DNA from: Natronomonas moolapensis 8.8.11
GTDB lineage: Archaea; Halobacteriota; Halobacteria; Halobacteriales; Haloarculaceae
Assembly: GCF_000591055.1 (NCBI RefSeq)
Contig: NC_020388.1
Coordinates: 2,418,001 to 2,482,000 of the forward strand
DNA: 64,000 nucleotides
Direction: 5' to 3'
Shown: piece by piece, positions 1-8,243 of the stretch
Layout: each line of letters opens with the position of its first letter
How positions within the stretch are numbered: the stretch's first letter is position 1
The notes under the pieces: model-generated
The model's database searches: none
What the model was told of the DNA's origin: nothing
What the model saw: the letters and a program-made list of their open reading frames with translations, nothing else
Program-made: the position numbers and the translations under genes

Positions 1-391
1 GAGCGATGTCGTGCAGCGTCAGCGCGCGGGCCACGTCCCCCTCCTCGAGGAGGTCCTCGACCTCGTCGTGCATCCGTCCCGTCCGGCGGGCGACGAGTGA
101 CTCGACGTTGTGGCTGAATGGGGTGTGGCCGACGTCGTGGAGGATCGCCGCCGCCCGGAGGCGCTCGGCGCGCGCGCCGGCGATCCCGAGCTCCGAGAGC
201 GCCGCGTCGGCGAGGTGATACACCCCAAGCGAGTGCTCGAAGCGCGTGTGGTTCGCGCTCGGGTAGACCAATCCGACGGTTCCGAGCTGTCTGATCCGCC
301 GGAGCCGCTGGAGGGCGGGCGTGTCCAAGAGGTCGGCCGCCACCCCCTCGACGCCGATGTGGTCGTGGACGCTGTCCTTGATCGTGACCAT
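1..391 (-). CDS. HD-domain phosphohydrolase (3' end cut by window edge)
   Basis: The reading frame starts at the ATG complementary to 389-391 and runs off the left end of the window, so only about 130 N-terminal residues are visible. The protein opens [16 protein letters not shown]. It contains [13 protein letters not shown] at about residue 49 and the metal-binding pair in [12 protein letters not shown] at about residue 84, which are typical of HD-superfamily hydrolases related to dNTPases. The substrate cannot be told from this fragment. It diverges from cofD across a 227-bp gap. Confidence 0.85.
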   Translation of the reverse strand, partial: MVTIKDSVHDHIGVEGVAADLLDTPALQRLRRIRQLGTVGLVYPSANHTRFEHSLGVYHLADAALSELGIAGARAERLRAAAILHDVGHTPFSHNVESLVARRTGRMHDEVEDLLEEGDVARALTLHDIA

Positions 392-447
392 CCGTCCGGT
401 CCTTCGGCGCGATCGGATAAAACCGTCGCGCCCGTCGGGGCGGCCCC

Positions 448-551
448 GCCGACGCCCCCGGCGTGTTTCCCGTCGCCTCACTGTTGCCCGATGAGCCGCC
501 GCACACCCCTCCGGGCTGCCGCCGACGCCCCCGGCGCGTTTCCCGTCGCCT
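448..551. repeat. Two 31-bp direct repeats in the HD/cofD intergenic region
   Basis: Copies at 448-478 and 521-551 differ at one base (t/c at 464/537). Each contains gacgcccccggcg followed by gtttcccgtcgcct. They lie upstream of the cofD start. I see no gene in them and no clear function. Confidence 0.8.
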
Positions 552-618
552 GAGCCTCGATGCGGCGACCGACGCGCCGGACGGTCAGATACAAACCCGT
601 CGGCCCGAAACCCGTAGT

Positions 619-1623
619 ATGGTTACGTTCCTCGCCGGCGGCACGGGAACGCCGAAGCTGCTCTCCGGGTCGGAGGCGGTGTTCGACCCCGCCGACACGC
701 CGGTCGTCTGCAACACCGGTGACGACGTCGAGCTCGGCGGCGTGGTGGTCTGTCCGGACGTCGATACGGTGCTCTTCTCAGAGGGCGGACTGCTCGACCG
801 CGAGACGTGGTGGGGCATCGACGGCGACAGCACCGAGACCCACGAGGCGATCCACGAGGTGGCCGAGGGCGCCGGCCTCGAGTCCGGGCCGCGGTATCTC
901 CCCGAGGCCGCCCAGACCGGGGGGCGCGACATCTCGCGGTTTCGGCGCTTTTCGGGGGTCGCGGAGTTCATGCAGTTGGGCGACTACGACCGGGCGGTCC
1001 ACGTCACCCGAACCGGCCTGCTGGACGAGGGGTACGGTCTCACATCGGTGACAGCTACCCTCGGCGACGCGCTAGACGTCGAACGCCCCGTGTTGCCGAT
1101 GAGCGACGACCCCGTCGCGACAATCGTCCACACCCCCGAGGGCGCGATGCACTTCCAGGAGTTTTGGGTCCACCGCCGGGCCGCCCCCGACGTCGACCGC
1201 GTCGAGTTCAGGGGTGCGGTCGACGCCGAACCGACCGACGCCGTCCTCGACGCGCTCGACTCGCCGGTCGTCGTCGGTCCGTCGAACCCGATCACGAGCC
1301 TCGGGCCGATGCTCGCGATGGACGCCTTCGAGGCGGCCCTGGCGTCGACGCCCGTCGTTGCGGTCTCGCCGTTCGTCGAGAGCGAGGTCTTCTCCGGGCC
1401 GGCCGGGACGCTGATGGCGGCCTCGGGGTACGAGCCCTCGACCGCGGGCGTCGCGGCAGCGTATCCCTTCGCCGACGCGTTCGTCCTCGACACCGACGAC
1501 GGGACGGCGCTCGATCGCCCGGTCGTCAGGACCGACACCGAACTCGGGACGCCGGCGGACGGCGAGCGCGTCTGTCGGGCGGTCCGCGAGGCGCTCGACC
1601 GCGCCGGCGCGGGGGGTGCGTGA
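619..1623 (+). CDS. cofD: 2-phospho-L-lactate transferase (F420 biosynthesis)
   Basis: CofD transfers an activated lactate-derived phosphodiester (LPPG or its analogue) to the flavin-like chromophore Fo, giving F420-0. The 334-residue product begins [17 protein letters not shown], the family's N-terminal nucleotide-like binding loop, and has the internal [12 protein letters not shown] and [13 protein letters not shown] segments typical of CofD. The ATG at 619 is preferred because upstream codons of the same frame do not resemble the family. The stop overlaps the next start (TGATG at 1621-1625), so the four genes from 619 to 3841 look like one transcript. Haloarchaea are known to contain F420. 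Confidence 0.93.
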   Translation: MVTFLAGGTGTPKLLSGSEAVFDPADTPVVCNTGDDVELGGVVVCPDVDTVLFSEGGLLDRETWWGIDGDSTETHEAIHEVAEGAGLESGPRYLPEAAQTGGRDISRFRRFSGVAEFMQLGDYDRAVHVTRTGLLDEGYGLTSVTATLGDALDVERPVLPMSDDPVATIVHTPEGAMHFQEFWVHRRAAPDVDRVEFRGAVDAEPTDAVLDALDSPVVVGPSNPITSLGPMLAMDAFEAALASTPVVAVSPFVESEVFSGPAGTLMAASGYEPSTAGVAAAYPFADAFVLDTDDGTALDRPVVRTDTELGTPADGERVCRAVREALDRAGAGGA

Positions 1624-2402
1624 TGTTCGAACCGCGGGTCGCCGCCGCCTCGCTGTCCGGGCAGGCGGACGCCGCGTGGGCGCGGACCGCCGAACCGTGG
1701 GTGGGCTGTGCGTTTCTGGGCGGGGTGGCACTCGACGGTCCGACCCGGGAGGCTGCCCGGCGGCTCCGCGACCGCGACCGCAGCGAGTTCCTCCCCGACT
1801 CGCCGACCGAGTTCGTCGACGACCAACTCGCAGCGCTTTCCGACGTCGGCCTTCGGCCGGCGTTCAACGTCCGGAGCGCTGCCCCCGGGCCGGTACGCGA
1901 GGCCGCCGCGGTCTGTGCCGACCGCGGCGCGATCCTCGAGGTGAACGCCCACTGCCGACAGGCCGAGATGTGCGCCGCGGGCGCGGGCGAGTCGCTGCTC
2001 CGGGACGGCGAGCGCCTCCGCGAGCAGGTCGCGGCCGCGGCGTCGGCGGGCGCGACAGTGAGCGTCAAACTCCGGACGGAAGTCGCCGGCGTCGACCTGC
2101 CGGCGCTCTCGTCGACGCTCGTCGACGCCGGCGCGGACGTCCTCCACGTCGACGCGATGGACACGGAATCCGTCGTTGCCGACGTCGTCGACGGCACGTC
2201 CGGGGCGTTCGTGATCGCCAACAACGGAGTCCGCGACGGCGAGACCGCCGTGGAATACCTCGAGTACGGCGCCGACGCCGTCTCGGTCGGTCGCCCCTCG
2301 GACGAGCCGGCGGTCCTCCGGCGGGTCCGCCGCGCCGTCGAGGGGTACTTCGAGCGGTCCGGCGGGGCCGGGCGGGGTGGGGAGGTGACGCCGGATGCGT
2401 GA
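1623..2402 (+). CDS. Archaeal Dus/PyrD-like TIM-barrel flavoenzyme
   Basis: This 259-residue protein resembles the archaeal nifR3/Dus-like TIM barrels, which are distant relatives of tRNA-dihydrouridine synthase and dihydroorotate dehydrogenase. VNAHCRQAEMC near residue 115 takes the place of the NxGCP catalytic-cysteine loop of Dus. VIANNGVRDGETAVEYLEYGADAVSVGRP near the C terminus is the usual FMN phosphate-binding half of the barrel, described here in parts: IANNGVRD and GADAVSVGRP. At about 260 residues it is shorter than bacterial Dus and lacks the C-terminal helical RNA-binding domain, so a tRNA substrate is not assured. Its start overlaps the cofD stop and its stop overlaps the next start. 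Confidence 0.75.
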   Translation: MFEPRVAAASLSGQADAAWARTAEPWVGCAFLGGVALDGPTREAARRLRDRDRSEFLPDSPTEFVDDQLAALSDVGLRPAFNVRSAAPGPVREAAAVCADRGAILEVNAHCRQAEMCAAGAGESLLRDGERLREQVAAAASAGATVSVKLRTEVAGVDLPALSSTLVDAGADVLHVDAMDTESVVADVVDGTSGAFVIANNGVRDGETAVEYLEYGADAVSVGRPSDEPAVLRRVRRAVEGYFERSGGAGRGGEVTPDA

Positions 2403-3228
2403 CCCCGCCGAGAACGGCCAACTCGCGCTCCTGTTGGAGGTGGCCGGCACGCCGAAGCCGGGCAACGTCGACCGCGAGCGCGACTACGGGGACCTCCGGT
2501 TCGAGCACTTCCTCGCCGGCGCGGTCGGCGCGCGCACCGGCCTGCGGGCGGCGGCCGACGGCGCCTCGATCGGCACGGCCTTCGAGTCGTCGATCGAGGG
2601 GATGAGCGGCCAGTCGGGCGGCAACACCCAGTTCGGCGCGCTGCTCGTGACGGTGCCGCTGGTCCGGGCCGCCGCCGACGGGCGGCTCACGCCGGACGGC
2701 GTGACGGAGACCGTCGAGGCGACGACCGTCGAGGACGCCTGTGCCTTCTACGAGGCGTTCGAGCACGTCGGCGTCGCGGTCGACGACCCCCCCGAGGGAC
2801 TCGACTCGCTCGACGTCCGGCGTGGGGCGGCGGCGACCGACGCGCTCCGGGAGCGTGGGGCGACGCTGTACGACGTGATGGCGCTCTCGGCGGACCGCGA
2901 CGGCGTCGCCGCCGAGTGGTGTTCGGGCTTCGAGCGGAGCTTCGAGGCCGCAGGATGGCTCCTCGACGACGAGGGGCCGATCCACCGCCGCGCCTCGCGG
3001 GCGTTTCTCCGGCTGTTGGCGGCGGAGCCAGACACCTTCGTCATCACGCGGAACGGCGAGACGGCCGCCGAGGAGGCGACGCGGCGCGCGCGGGCGGTCC
3101 TCGACGGCGAGGCCGACGCCGACGCGCTCGCCGAGGAGTTCGTCGCACGCGACATCAACCCCGGCACGACGGCCGACATCACCGCCGGGGCGCTGTTCGT
3201 CGCCCTCGAACGCGGACTGGAGGTGTAA
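2395..3228 (+). CDS. CitG-like triphosphoribosyl-dephospho-CoA synthase family protein
   Basis: The 277-residue protein belongs to the COG1767 (CitG/MdcB) family. In bacteria this family joins ATP and dephospho-CoA to make the citrate or malonate lyase prosthetic-group precursor. Family features are LLLEVAGTPKPGNVDR at residues 10-25, DLRFEHFLAG near 32, and GGNTQFGALL near 75. No citrate or malonate lyase gene is nearby. Its place between a Dus-like enzyme and DUF447 behind cofD argues for a different archaeal cofactor step. It overlaps the preceding gene by 8 bases. Family membership is firm, but the reaction is unknown. Confidence 0.82.
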   Translation: MRDPAENGQLALLLEVAGTPKPGNVDRERDYGDLRFEHFLAGAVGARTGLRAAADGASIGTAFESSIEGMSGQSGGNTQFGALLVTVPLVRAAADGRLTPDGVTETVEATTVEDACAFYEAFEHVGVAVDDPPEGLDSLDVRRGAAATDALRERGATLYDVMALSADRDGVAAEWCSGFERSFEAAGWLLDDEGPIHRRASRAFLRLLAAEPDTFVITRNGETAAEEATRRARAVLDGEADADALAEEFVARDINPGTTADITAGALFVALERGLEV

Positions 3229-3229
3229 G

Positions 3230-3841
3230 ATGAGAGCAAACGACGCGGACGGCAACTCGTCGGACGCGGCGTGGCCCGCCGACCTCCGCGGCGTCACCGA
3301 GTCGATCGTGACAACACTCGGGCCGAACGACCGCTGGAACGTCGCCGCGTTGGGGCTCTTCGCCGGCGACCCCGTGACGGCTCGGACCTGGGGCCGGACG
3401 CGGACGTGGCGCAACTTCACCGAGCGCGGCGGTGGCTACGTCCAGTTCTCCGCCGACCCGGTCGACTTCGTCGACGCGGCGTGTTCGATCCGTGAGGAAG
3501 ACGAACCGGTACTCGAAAGCGCCGACGCGTGGGCGAGGATCGGAGTCGAGTCGATCGACCGGGGGAGCGAGGGCGGCACCCAGTGGGTCGACTGGGAGCT
3601 GACGCCGGTCGAGTCGGCGCTCGAACGCGAGACCGTCCCGACCACGAACCGCGGCTACTACGCCGTCGTCGAGGCGACCGTCGCCGCCTCGCGGCTCGAG
3701 GTCCCCGGTTACGACTCCGATGCCCTCCGCGCCCGGATCGAGTACTTCGGCGACGTCGTCGAGCGCTGCGGCGGCCCCCGCGAGCGCGACGCCTTCGAGC
3801 GGTTTCTCGAACACACGGGACTCGACGTCGACCGACCGTAG
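3230..3841 (+). CDS. DUF447 family protein
   Basis: This 203-residue protein starts one base after the previous stop. It resembles DUF447 (COG2457), an archaeal family with an FMN-binding split-barrel-like N-terminal half. Visible segments include VTTLGPNDRWNVAALG near residue 28, ARTWGRTRTWRNF near 50, and the C-terminal RARIEYFGDVVERCGG. The reaction is unknown. I recall, without being able to check, that DUF447 and CitG-like proteins occur together in methanogens and methylotrophs that make methanopterin-type cofactors. Confidence 0.75.
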   Translation: MRANDADGNSSDAAWPADLRGVTESIVTTLGPNDRWNVAALGLFAGDPVTARTWGRTRTWRNFTERGGGYVQFSADPVDFVDAACSIREEDEPVLESADAWARIGVESIDRGSEGGTQWVDWELTPVESALERETVPTTNRGYYAVVEATVAASRLEVPGYDSDALRARIEYFGDVVERCGGPRERDAFERFLEHTGLDVDRP

Positions 3842-3905
3842 CGGCCGACCCGCCTTCGACCGTAGCGGCCGACCCGCCTTCGACCGTAGCGGCCGACCCG
3901 CCTTC
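3834..3905. repeat. 24-bp tandem repeat, three copies, after DUF447
   Basis: Three identical copies of a 24-bp unit beginning gaccgtagcggccgaccc run from the last codons of the DUF447 gene into the intergenic region. The first copy includes the stop codon. They probably arose by slippage or local duplication of the gene's 3' end. No function is evident. Confidence 0.9.
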
Positions 3906-3947
3906 GATCGTGACCCCGAGACCGGGTGGACCGAATCCACGCCCGGA

Positions 3948-3961
3948 TTAGATGACTCTAA
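3948..3961. promoter_or_regulatory. DtxR/SirR-type metalloregulator box before the metal importer
   Basis: TTAGATGACTCTAA is a perfect palindrome (TTAGA, 4-base spacer, TCTAA). It resembles the DtxR/IdeR half-site pair TTAGG...CCTAA that binds metal-dependent repressors. It sits just before an AT-rich TATA-like stretch (tattttagttttatagc, 3962-3978) and 52 bases before the substrate-binding protein start at 4014. A bound repressor would block this promoter. The regulator itself is not in the window. Confidence 0.6.
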
Positions 3962-4013
3962 TATTTTAGTTTTATAGCACAAACTTAATGTACAGTAATG
4001 TCTAAAAAGGGGT

Positions 4014-5039
4014 ATGTTACACCGAAACGGGCGCTCACCCCGCGTCTCGCGCCGGGGGTTCCTCGCGGCGGGCGCGGGCGCGGCGGTCGGTTCCGCCGGC
4101 TGTCTCGGCGGCGCCGGCGGAGTCGCGGCCCCCGATGGCGGTCCCGTCGCAGTCGCATCGTTTTTTACGTTCTACGATTTCGCGCGGCGGGTCGCCGAGG
4201 AGACGCCGATACGGGTCGAGAACCTCGTGCCGACCGGCCTCCACGGCCACGGCTGGGACCCGGATCCCTCGATCACCCGACGGATCGTCGACGCGGACGC
4301 CTTCGTCAACGTCGGGCCGGGGTTTCAGCCGTGGGCGGACCGCGCCCTCCGAACCGCCCGCGACGACGGCGCGGGGACGGTCTCGATCGACGTCCGCGAG
4401 GGGATCGACCTACTCGACCTCGCCGACACCGTCGGCGACGAGGAGGCGACCGAGGGAGGGAAGGATCCGCACTTCTGGCTCGATCCGGAGCTGGCCAAAC
4501 AGTCGGTCGACAACGTCGCCGAGGGGCTCGCCGAGCTCGCGCCCGACCACCGGGACGCACTCGAGGACAACGCCGAGAGGGTCGCCTCGGAGCTGGACGA
4601 CGTCGACGCCGAGTGGGCGGCCCTCTTCGAGAGCGCCGAACGCGACGTCGTCTTCCTCGCGGCGCACAACGCCTTCGAGTACGTCGGCCGGCGGTACGGA
4701 GCGACGATTCAGCCGCTCGTGACGAATCTCGCCGCGGAGGGCGACGTCCGGCCGGCGGACGTCCAGCGCGCCCAGGACACCATCGCCGAACACGACATCC
4801 GATACATCGGCGCGGCGGTGTTCGAGCCCCGCCGACCCGCCCGACAACTCCGCGAGGCGACGGGCGTCGAGGCGTACTACCCCGTCACGCCGTACGCCGG
4901 GATCACCGCACAGTGGGCCGACCGCGGGTGGGGGTACGTCGACATCGCGCGCAACATCAATATGCCGACGTTCGAGGCCGTCCTCGACGCCAGGGAACCG
5001 GACGCCGACTTCGACGCCGAGTGGCGGAACTTCGAGTGA
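4014..5039 (+). CDS. Zn/Mn ABC transporter substrate-binding lipoprotein
   Basis: The 341-residue protein is an extracellular metal-binding component of cluster A-I (ZnuA/TroA/PsaA). It begins with a twin-arginine lipobox signal (SRRGFLAAG, lipid Cys 30), so it is folded, exported and anchored. Metal-ligand regions include GLHGHGWDPDPS near residue 75, DPHFWLDPELAK near 157 and AHNAFEYVGRRYG near 220. The ATG at 4014 is used because it gives the Tat signal; a nearby ATG at 3998 is in another frame. It leads a three-gene importer operon. Whether the metal is zinc or manganese is not decided; the DtxR-type box upstream leans toward Mn/Fe control. Confidence 0.88.
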   Translation: MLHRNGRSPRVSRRGFLAAGAGAAVGSAGCLGGAGGVAAPDGGPVAVASFFTFYDFARRVAEETPIRVENLVPTGLHGHGWDPDPSITRRIVDADAFVNVGPGFQPWADRALRTARDDGAGTVSIDVREGIDLLDLADTVGDEEATEGGKDPHFWLDPELAKQSVDNVAEGLAELAPDHRDALEDNAERVASELDDVDAEWAALFESAERDVVFLAAHNAFEYVGRRYGATIQPLVTNLAAEGDVRPADVQRAQDTIAEHDIRYIGAAVFEPRRPARQLREATGVEAYYPVTPYAGITAQWADRGWGYVDIARNINMPTFEAVLDAREPDADFDAEWRNFE

Positions 5040-5078
5040 TCGTACTGTGAGCCACGCAGCTACCGACGCGAGGCTTCT

Positions 5079-5822
5079 ATGAGCCTCGTGGAACTCGACG
5101 GCGTCTCCTTCGGCTACACCGCGAGTCCCGTCGTCCGGGACGTCTCACTGGCGGTCGAATCGGGCGAGTACGTCGGCGTCGTCGGCCCGAACGGCTCCGG
5201 CAAGAGCACGCTGCTCCGGCTGGTTCTGGGGCTGCACGAGCCGGATTCGGGATCGGCACGGCTCTTCGACAGCCCCGCCGGCGCCTTCGCCGAGCGCGAC
5301 CGCGTCGGCTACGTCGCCCAGGACGTCACGGAGAACGCGACGAAGATGCCGATCACCGTCGCCGAGGTCGTCCTCATGGGGCGGTTCCCACACGCCGGGT
5401 TCGGCCGTATCGGCCCCGAGGACCGGGCGAAAGCCCGGGACGCGCTCGAGACTGTCGGGATCGACCACCTCGCCGACAGACGGATCTCGAAGCTCTCCGG
5501 CGGGCAGCGCCAGCGCGCCTACATCGCCCGCGCGCTCGCCGGGGAGGCCGACCTGCTCGTTCTCGACGAGCCGACCGTCGGCGTCGACGCCGAATCGGTC
5601 GACGCCTTCTTCGAGTTGCTCGACGGGTTCAACCGCGAGGGGATGACGGTCCTGCTCGTCGAACACGACATCGGGGCGGTACTCGACCACGCCGGGCGCG
5701 TGGTCTGTCTGAACCGCGAGGTGTACTTCGACGGCCCGCCCGCCGAGTTCGCCGACAGCGACGCCCTGGAGCGGGCCTACGGAACCACCGTCCGACGCGA
5801 CGGGGACGTGACCGTCGCATGA
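5079..5822 (+). CDS. Metal ABC transporter ATP-binding protein
   Basis: This 247-residue cytoplasmic ATPase powers the importer. It has Walker A GPNGSGKST near residue 37, the LSGGQRQR signature near 141, Walker B LLVLDEPT near 160 and the H-loop LLVEHD near 195. Its length and GRFPHAG stretch fit ZnuC/TroB-type subunits. It follows the lipoprotein gene after 39 bases, and its stop overlaps the permease start by ATGA. Confidence 0.9.
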   Translation: MSLVELDGVSFGYTASPVVRDVSLAVESGEYVGVVGPNGSGKSTLLRLVLGLHEPDSGSARLFDSPAGAFAERDRVGYVAQDVTENATKMPITVAEVVLMGRFPHAGFGRIGPEDRAKARDALETVGIDHLADRRISKLSGGQRQRAYIARALAGEADLLVLDEPTVGVDAESVDAFFELLDGFNREGMTVLLVEHDIGAVLDHAGRVVCLNREVYFDGPPAEFADSDALERAYGTTVRRDGDVTVA

Positions 5823-6799
5823 TCGGGACTCGCCTCGCGCCCGCCGTCGTCGGGCTTCCCTACGACGCGTCGGTGTGGCTGCTCGATCGCTGGAGCGACC
5901 TCCTGTTGGCCGTCGCCGACCGGACCGGCCTCGTGATGCTCGAGTACGGCTTCATGCACCGGGCGTTCCTCGTGGGGATGCTCATCGCGGTGATGGCCCC
6001 GCTGATCGGCACCTTCCTCGTCCACCGACAACTCGCGTTGATCGGGGACGCGCTGGCCCACACCGCCTTCGCCGGCGTCGCCGTCGGACTGTTCGTCAAC
6101 GCGACCCTCGGGACGGGAATCTCGCCGTACCTCACGGCCGTCGTCGTCGCCATGATCGCCGCGCTCGCGATCGAGTTGATTTCGGAGGTGACCGACGCCT
6201 ACAACGACGTCTCGATGGCGATCGTGCTCTCGACGGGCTTCGCGTTGGGGGCGGTACTCATCAGCCTCAACTCCGGCGGCCTCGCCGTCGGCGTCAACCA
6301 GTACCTCTTCGGGAACCTCTCGACGGTCACGAACGAGAACACGGTCCTCCTCGTTGGGCTGTTCTCGGTCATCACCCTCGTCGTCGGCGCGACGTACAAA
6401 CAGCTGCTCTACGTCACCTTCGACGAGACGGCCGCCCGGGTCGCCGGGATCGACGTCCGCTGGTACAACCGGGTCGTCGCGATGCTCACGGCGATGGTCG
6501 TCGTCGGCGCGATGCAGATCATGGGCGTGATCCTCGTCGCCGCGATGCTGGTCGTTCCGGTGGCCGGCGCGGCGCAACTCGCCCGGAGCTTCCGGGAGGC
6601 GCTGCTCGCGTCGGTCGTCCTGGCCGAACTCGCGGTACTGGTCGGCATCACGCTCTCGTTTTATTACGGGACGACCGCGGGCGGGACCATCGTCCTCGTC
6701 GCCGTCGGGATTTATATCGCCGCCGTCCTCGCCGGCAAACTCGGCGCGGACCGCGCCGTCGAGACCGGATCGACCCCCGAAGAGGGGTCGGTCGAGTGA
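5819..6799 (+). CDS. Metal ABC transporter permease
   Basis: The 326-residue protein is a multispanning ZnuB/TroC-type permease (ABC-3 family). It has several hydrophobic segments, such as VLLVGLFSVITLVVGA and VVVGAMQIMGVILVAAML. The family marker HRQLALIGDALAHTAFAGVAVG lies near residue 67 (seen as DALAHTAFAGVA). It overlaps the ATPase gene by 4 bases and closes the operon. The convergent urease operon ends 22 bases downstream. Confidence 0.9.
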   Translation: MIGTRLAPAVVGLPYDASVWLLDRWSDLLLAVADRTGLVMLEYGFMHRAFLVGMLIAVMAPLIGTFLVHRQLALIGDALAHTAFAGVAVGLFVNATLGTGISPYLTAVVVAMIAALAIELISEVTDAYNDVSMAIVLSTGFALGAVLISLNSGGLAVGVNQYLFGNLSTVTNENTVLLVGLFSVITLVVGATYKQLLYVTFDETAARVAGIDVRWYNRVVAMLTAMVVVGAMQIMGVILVAAMLVVPVAGAAQLARSFREALLASVVLAELAVLVGITLSFYYGTTAGGTIVLVAVGIYIAAVLAGKLGADRAVETGSTPEEGSVE

Positions 6800-6820
6800 C
6801 CGTTCTCAAAGACCCCGGCG

Positions 6821-7528
6821 TCAGCTCATGAACAGCCGCCGATCGGCGCGCTCGTGGGCCATCCCCATCGTCTCCGCCAGCGGCGCGAAGGAGGCGAGCG
6901 ACTCGATGTCGGCGTCGGCGTAGCGCTCGCAGACCGACTCGACGACGGCGAGCAGCCGACGCAACTGCGCTTGAACGTCGGTGTGGCCGAAGCGTCCGAG
7001 CCGCTGGGCCGCCCCGAGCAGCTCCGTCACGAACGAGTACGCGCCGACGAGACACGCCGTCCGTCGGTCGATCCCCGCCGACTCCGCGACGACGCCCAGA
7101 GCGACCGGGTAGCTACCGGGAGTCTCGCCGGAGTCGACCGCGTCGGCGTAGGCCGCGAGGACGCAGCCGTCAGGATCGAACAGCGCCGGATCCGTCTCGC
7201 CGAGCAACTCGAGCAGCTTGTGTCCGCCCTTGGTTGCGCTCGTTCGGAACTCGGCCGGCAGCGTCGCGGCGTGGAGGCGCTCGTCGGCCTCGAGGACCCC
7301 CGCCAGCGAGTCCGTCGCCGCGGCGGCGTGGGCGTTCGCCAGCGCGACCGTGTCGGCCGGGCCGACGATCCGCCGGAGATACCCCTCGATCAGGTCGCCG
7401 AGTTCGGCGGCCGCCTCGACGTGCCCCTCGTTGACGTACTGCTCGATCCCGTAAGAGGCGGTGTAGGTCCCGACCGGCAGAAACGAGTCCGCCAGCCGCA
7501 TCGCGGTGAGGAAAGAGGCGTCACTCAT
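6821..7528 (-). CDS. ureF: Urease accessory protein UreF
   Basis: UreF joins UreD and UreG in the pre-activation complex on apo-urease and gates nickel delivery. The 235-residue product begins MSDASFLTAMRLADSFLPVG, and LADSFLPVGTYTASYGIEQ is the family's hallmark N-terminal region. The ATG complementary to 7526-7528 gives this conserved start and overlaps the end of ureE by 8 bases. It is the last gene of the ureBCAGDEF operon. Confidence 0.92.
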   Translation of the reverse strand: MSDASFLTAMRLADSFLPVGTYTASYGIEQYVNEGHVEAAAELGDLIEGYLRRIVGPADTVALANAHAAAATDSLAGVLEADERLHAATLPAEFRTSATKGGHKLLELLGETDPALFDPDGCVLAAYADAVDSGETPGSYPVALGVVAESAGIDRRTACLVGAYSFVTELLGAAQRLGRFGHTDVQAQLRRLLAVVESVCERYADADIESLASFAPLAETMGMAHERADRRLFMS

Positions 7529-8243
7529 CGGCGTCGTGGTCCTCGTCGCCGTGCTGGGTGGCGTAGTCGTGGTCGTGGTCCGATCCGTCGCCGTGGTCGT
7601 GGTTGTGATCCGTCTCGCCTCCGTGGCTGTGATCCGTCTCGCCTCCGTGGCTGTGATCCGTCTCGCCTCCGTGGCTGTGATCCGTCTCGCCTCCGTGGCT
7701 GTGATCTGTCTCGCCTCCGTGGGCGTGCTCGTGTTCCCCGCCGGCCGACTCGCCCCCGTCGTCGACGAACAGTTCGGCCTCGACCTCCTCGTAGCGCGTC
7801 CGCGCCCCCTCGGGAACGTACGGCCCGAGCACGTCCTCGAGGATCCGCCGCTCGGCGTCGACGGGGACGTAGACCGCCCCGTCCTCGACCGCGACGTCCC
7901 AGTGTTGGTTGCCGACCCGGTGGCCGAACTCGGCCGCCGCCGCGAGCGTCGCCGCCGTCGGGGCCGGCAACTCGACGACGAACGCCTCCCGCGTCTCGAA
8001 GGCGACGACGGCCGCCGCGTCGTCGTCGACGAACAGCACGTCGCCCGAGCGGAGTTCCCCACCGTGGACGACGATCCCGAGGTCGGTCCCGGCGTCGGTT
8101 TCGACCCGGAGGCGGGACTTCTTGCGCTCGCCCGAGTCGATCCGGACGTACTCGAGGGTGTCGGCGTCCTCGTGAGCCGCGATCCGCGCCTCGAGGTCGG
8201 GGTCGTCGTGGCGGTTCCCGACGACGCCGTCGATCCGCCGCAT
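7521..8243 (-). CDS. ureE: Urease nickel metallochaperone UreE with His-rich tail
   Basis: UreE binds nickel and hands it to UreG. The 240-residue product has the normal two-domain core, including RKKSRLRVETDAGTDLGI near residue 36 and the conserved GHRVGNQHW near 110. A long C-terminal extension of about 75 residues follows, made of HGGETDHS repeats and a closing HDHDYATQHGDEDHD. Bacterial UreE proteins often end in a His cluster that stores Ni2+, but this tail is unusually long, repetitive and acidic. It overlaps ureD by ATGA at 8240-8245. Confidence 0.92.
   Translation of the reverse strand: MRRIDGVVGNRHDDPDLEARIAAHEDADTLEYVRIDSGERKKSRLRVETDAGTDLGIVVHGGELRSGDVLFVDDDAAAVVAFETREAFVVELPAPTAATLAAAAEFGHRVGNQHWDVAVEDGAVYVPVDAERRILEDVLGPYVPEGARTRYEEVEAELFVDDGGESAGGEHEHAHGGETDHSHGGETDHSHGGETDHSHGGETDHSHGGETDHNHDHGDGSDHDHDYATQHGDEDHDADE
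7605..7724. repeat. 24-bp tandem repeat coding the UreE HGGETDHS tail
   Basis: Five copies at 7605, 7629, 7653, 7677 and 7701 are near-perfect and each encodes eight residues on the minus strand. Because the unit is a multiple of three, copy-number change would alter the metal-binding tail without breaking the frame. Confidence 0.93.

Noticed and set aside
463-618. Extended N terminus for cofD
   Set aside because: The extra residues are proline/arginine-rich and built from the 31-bp repeat; the conserved family start is at 619.
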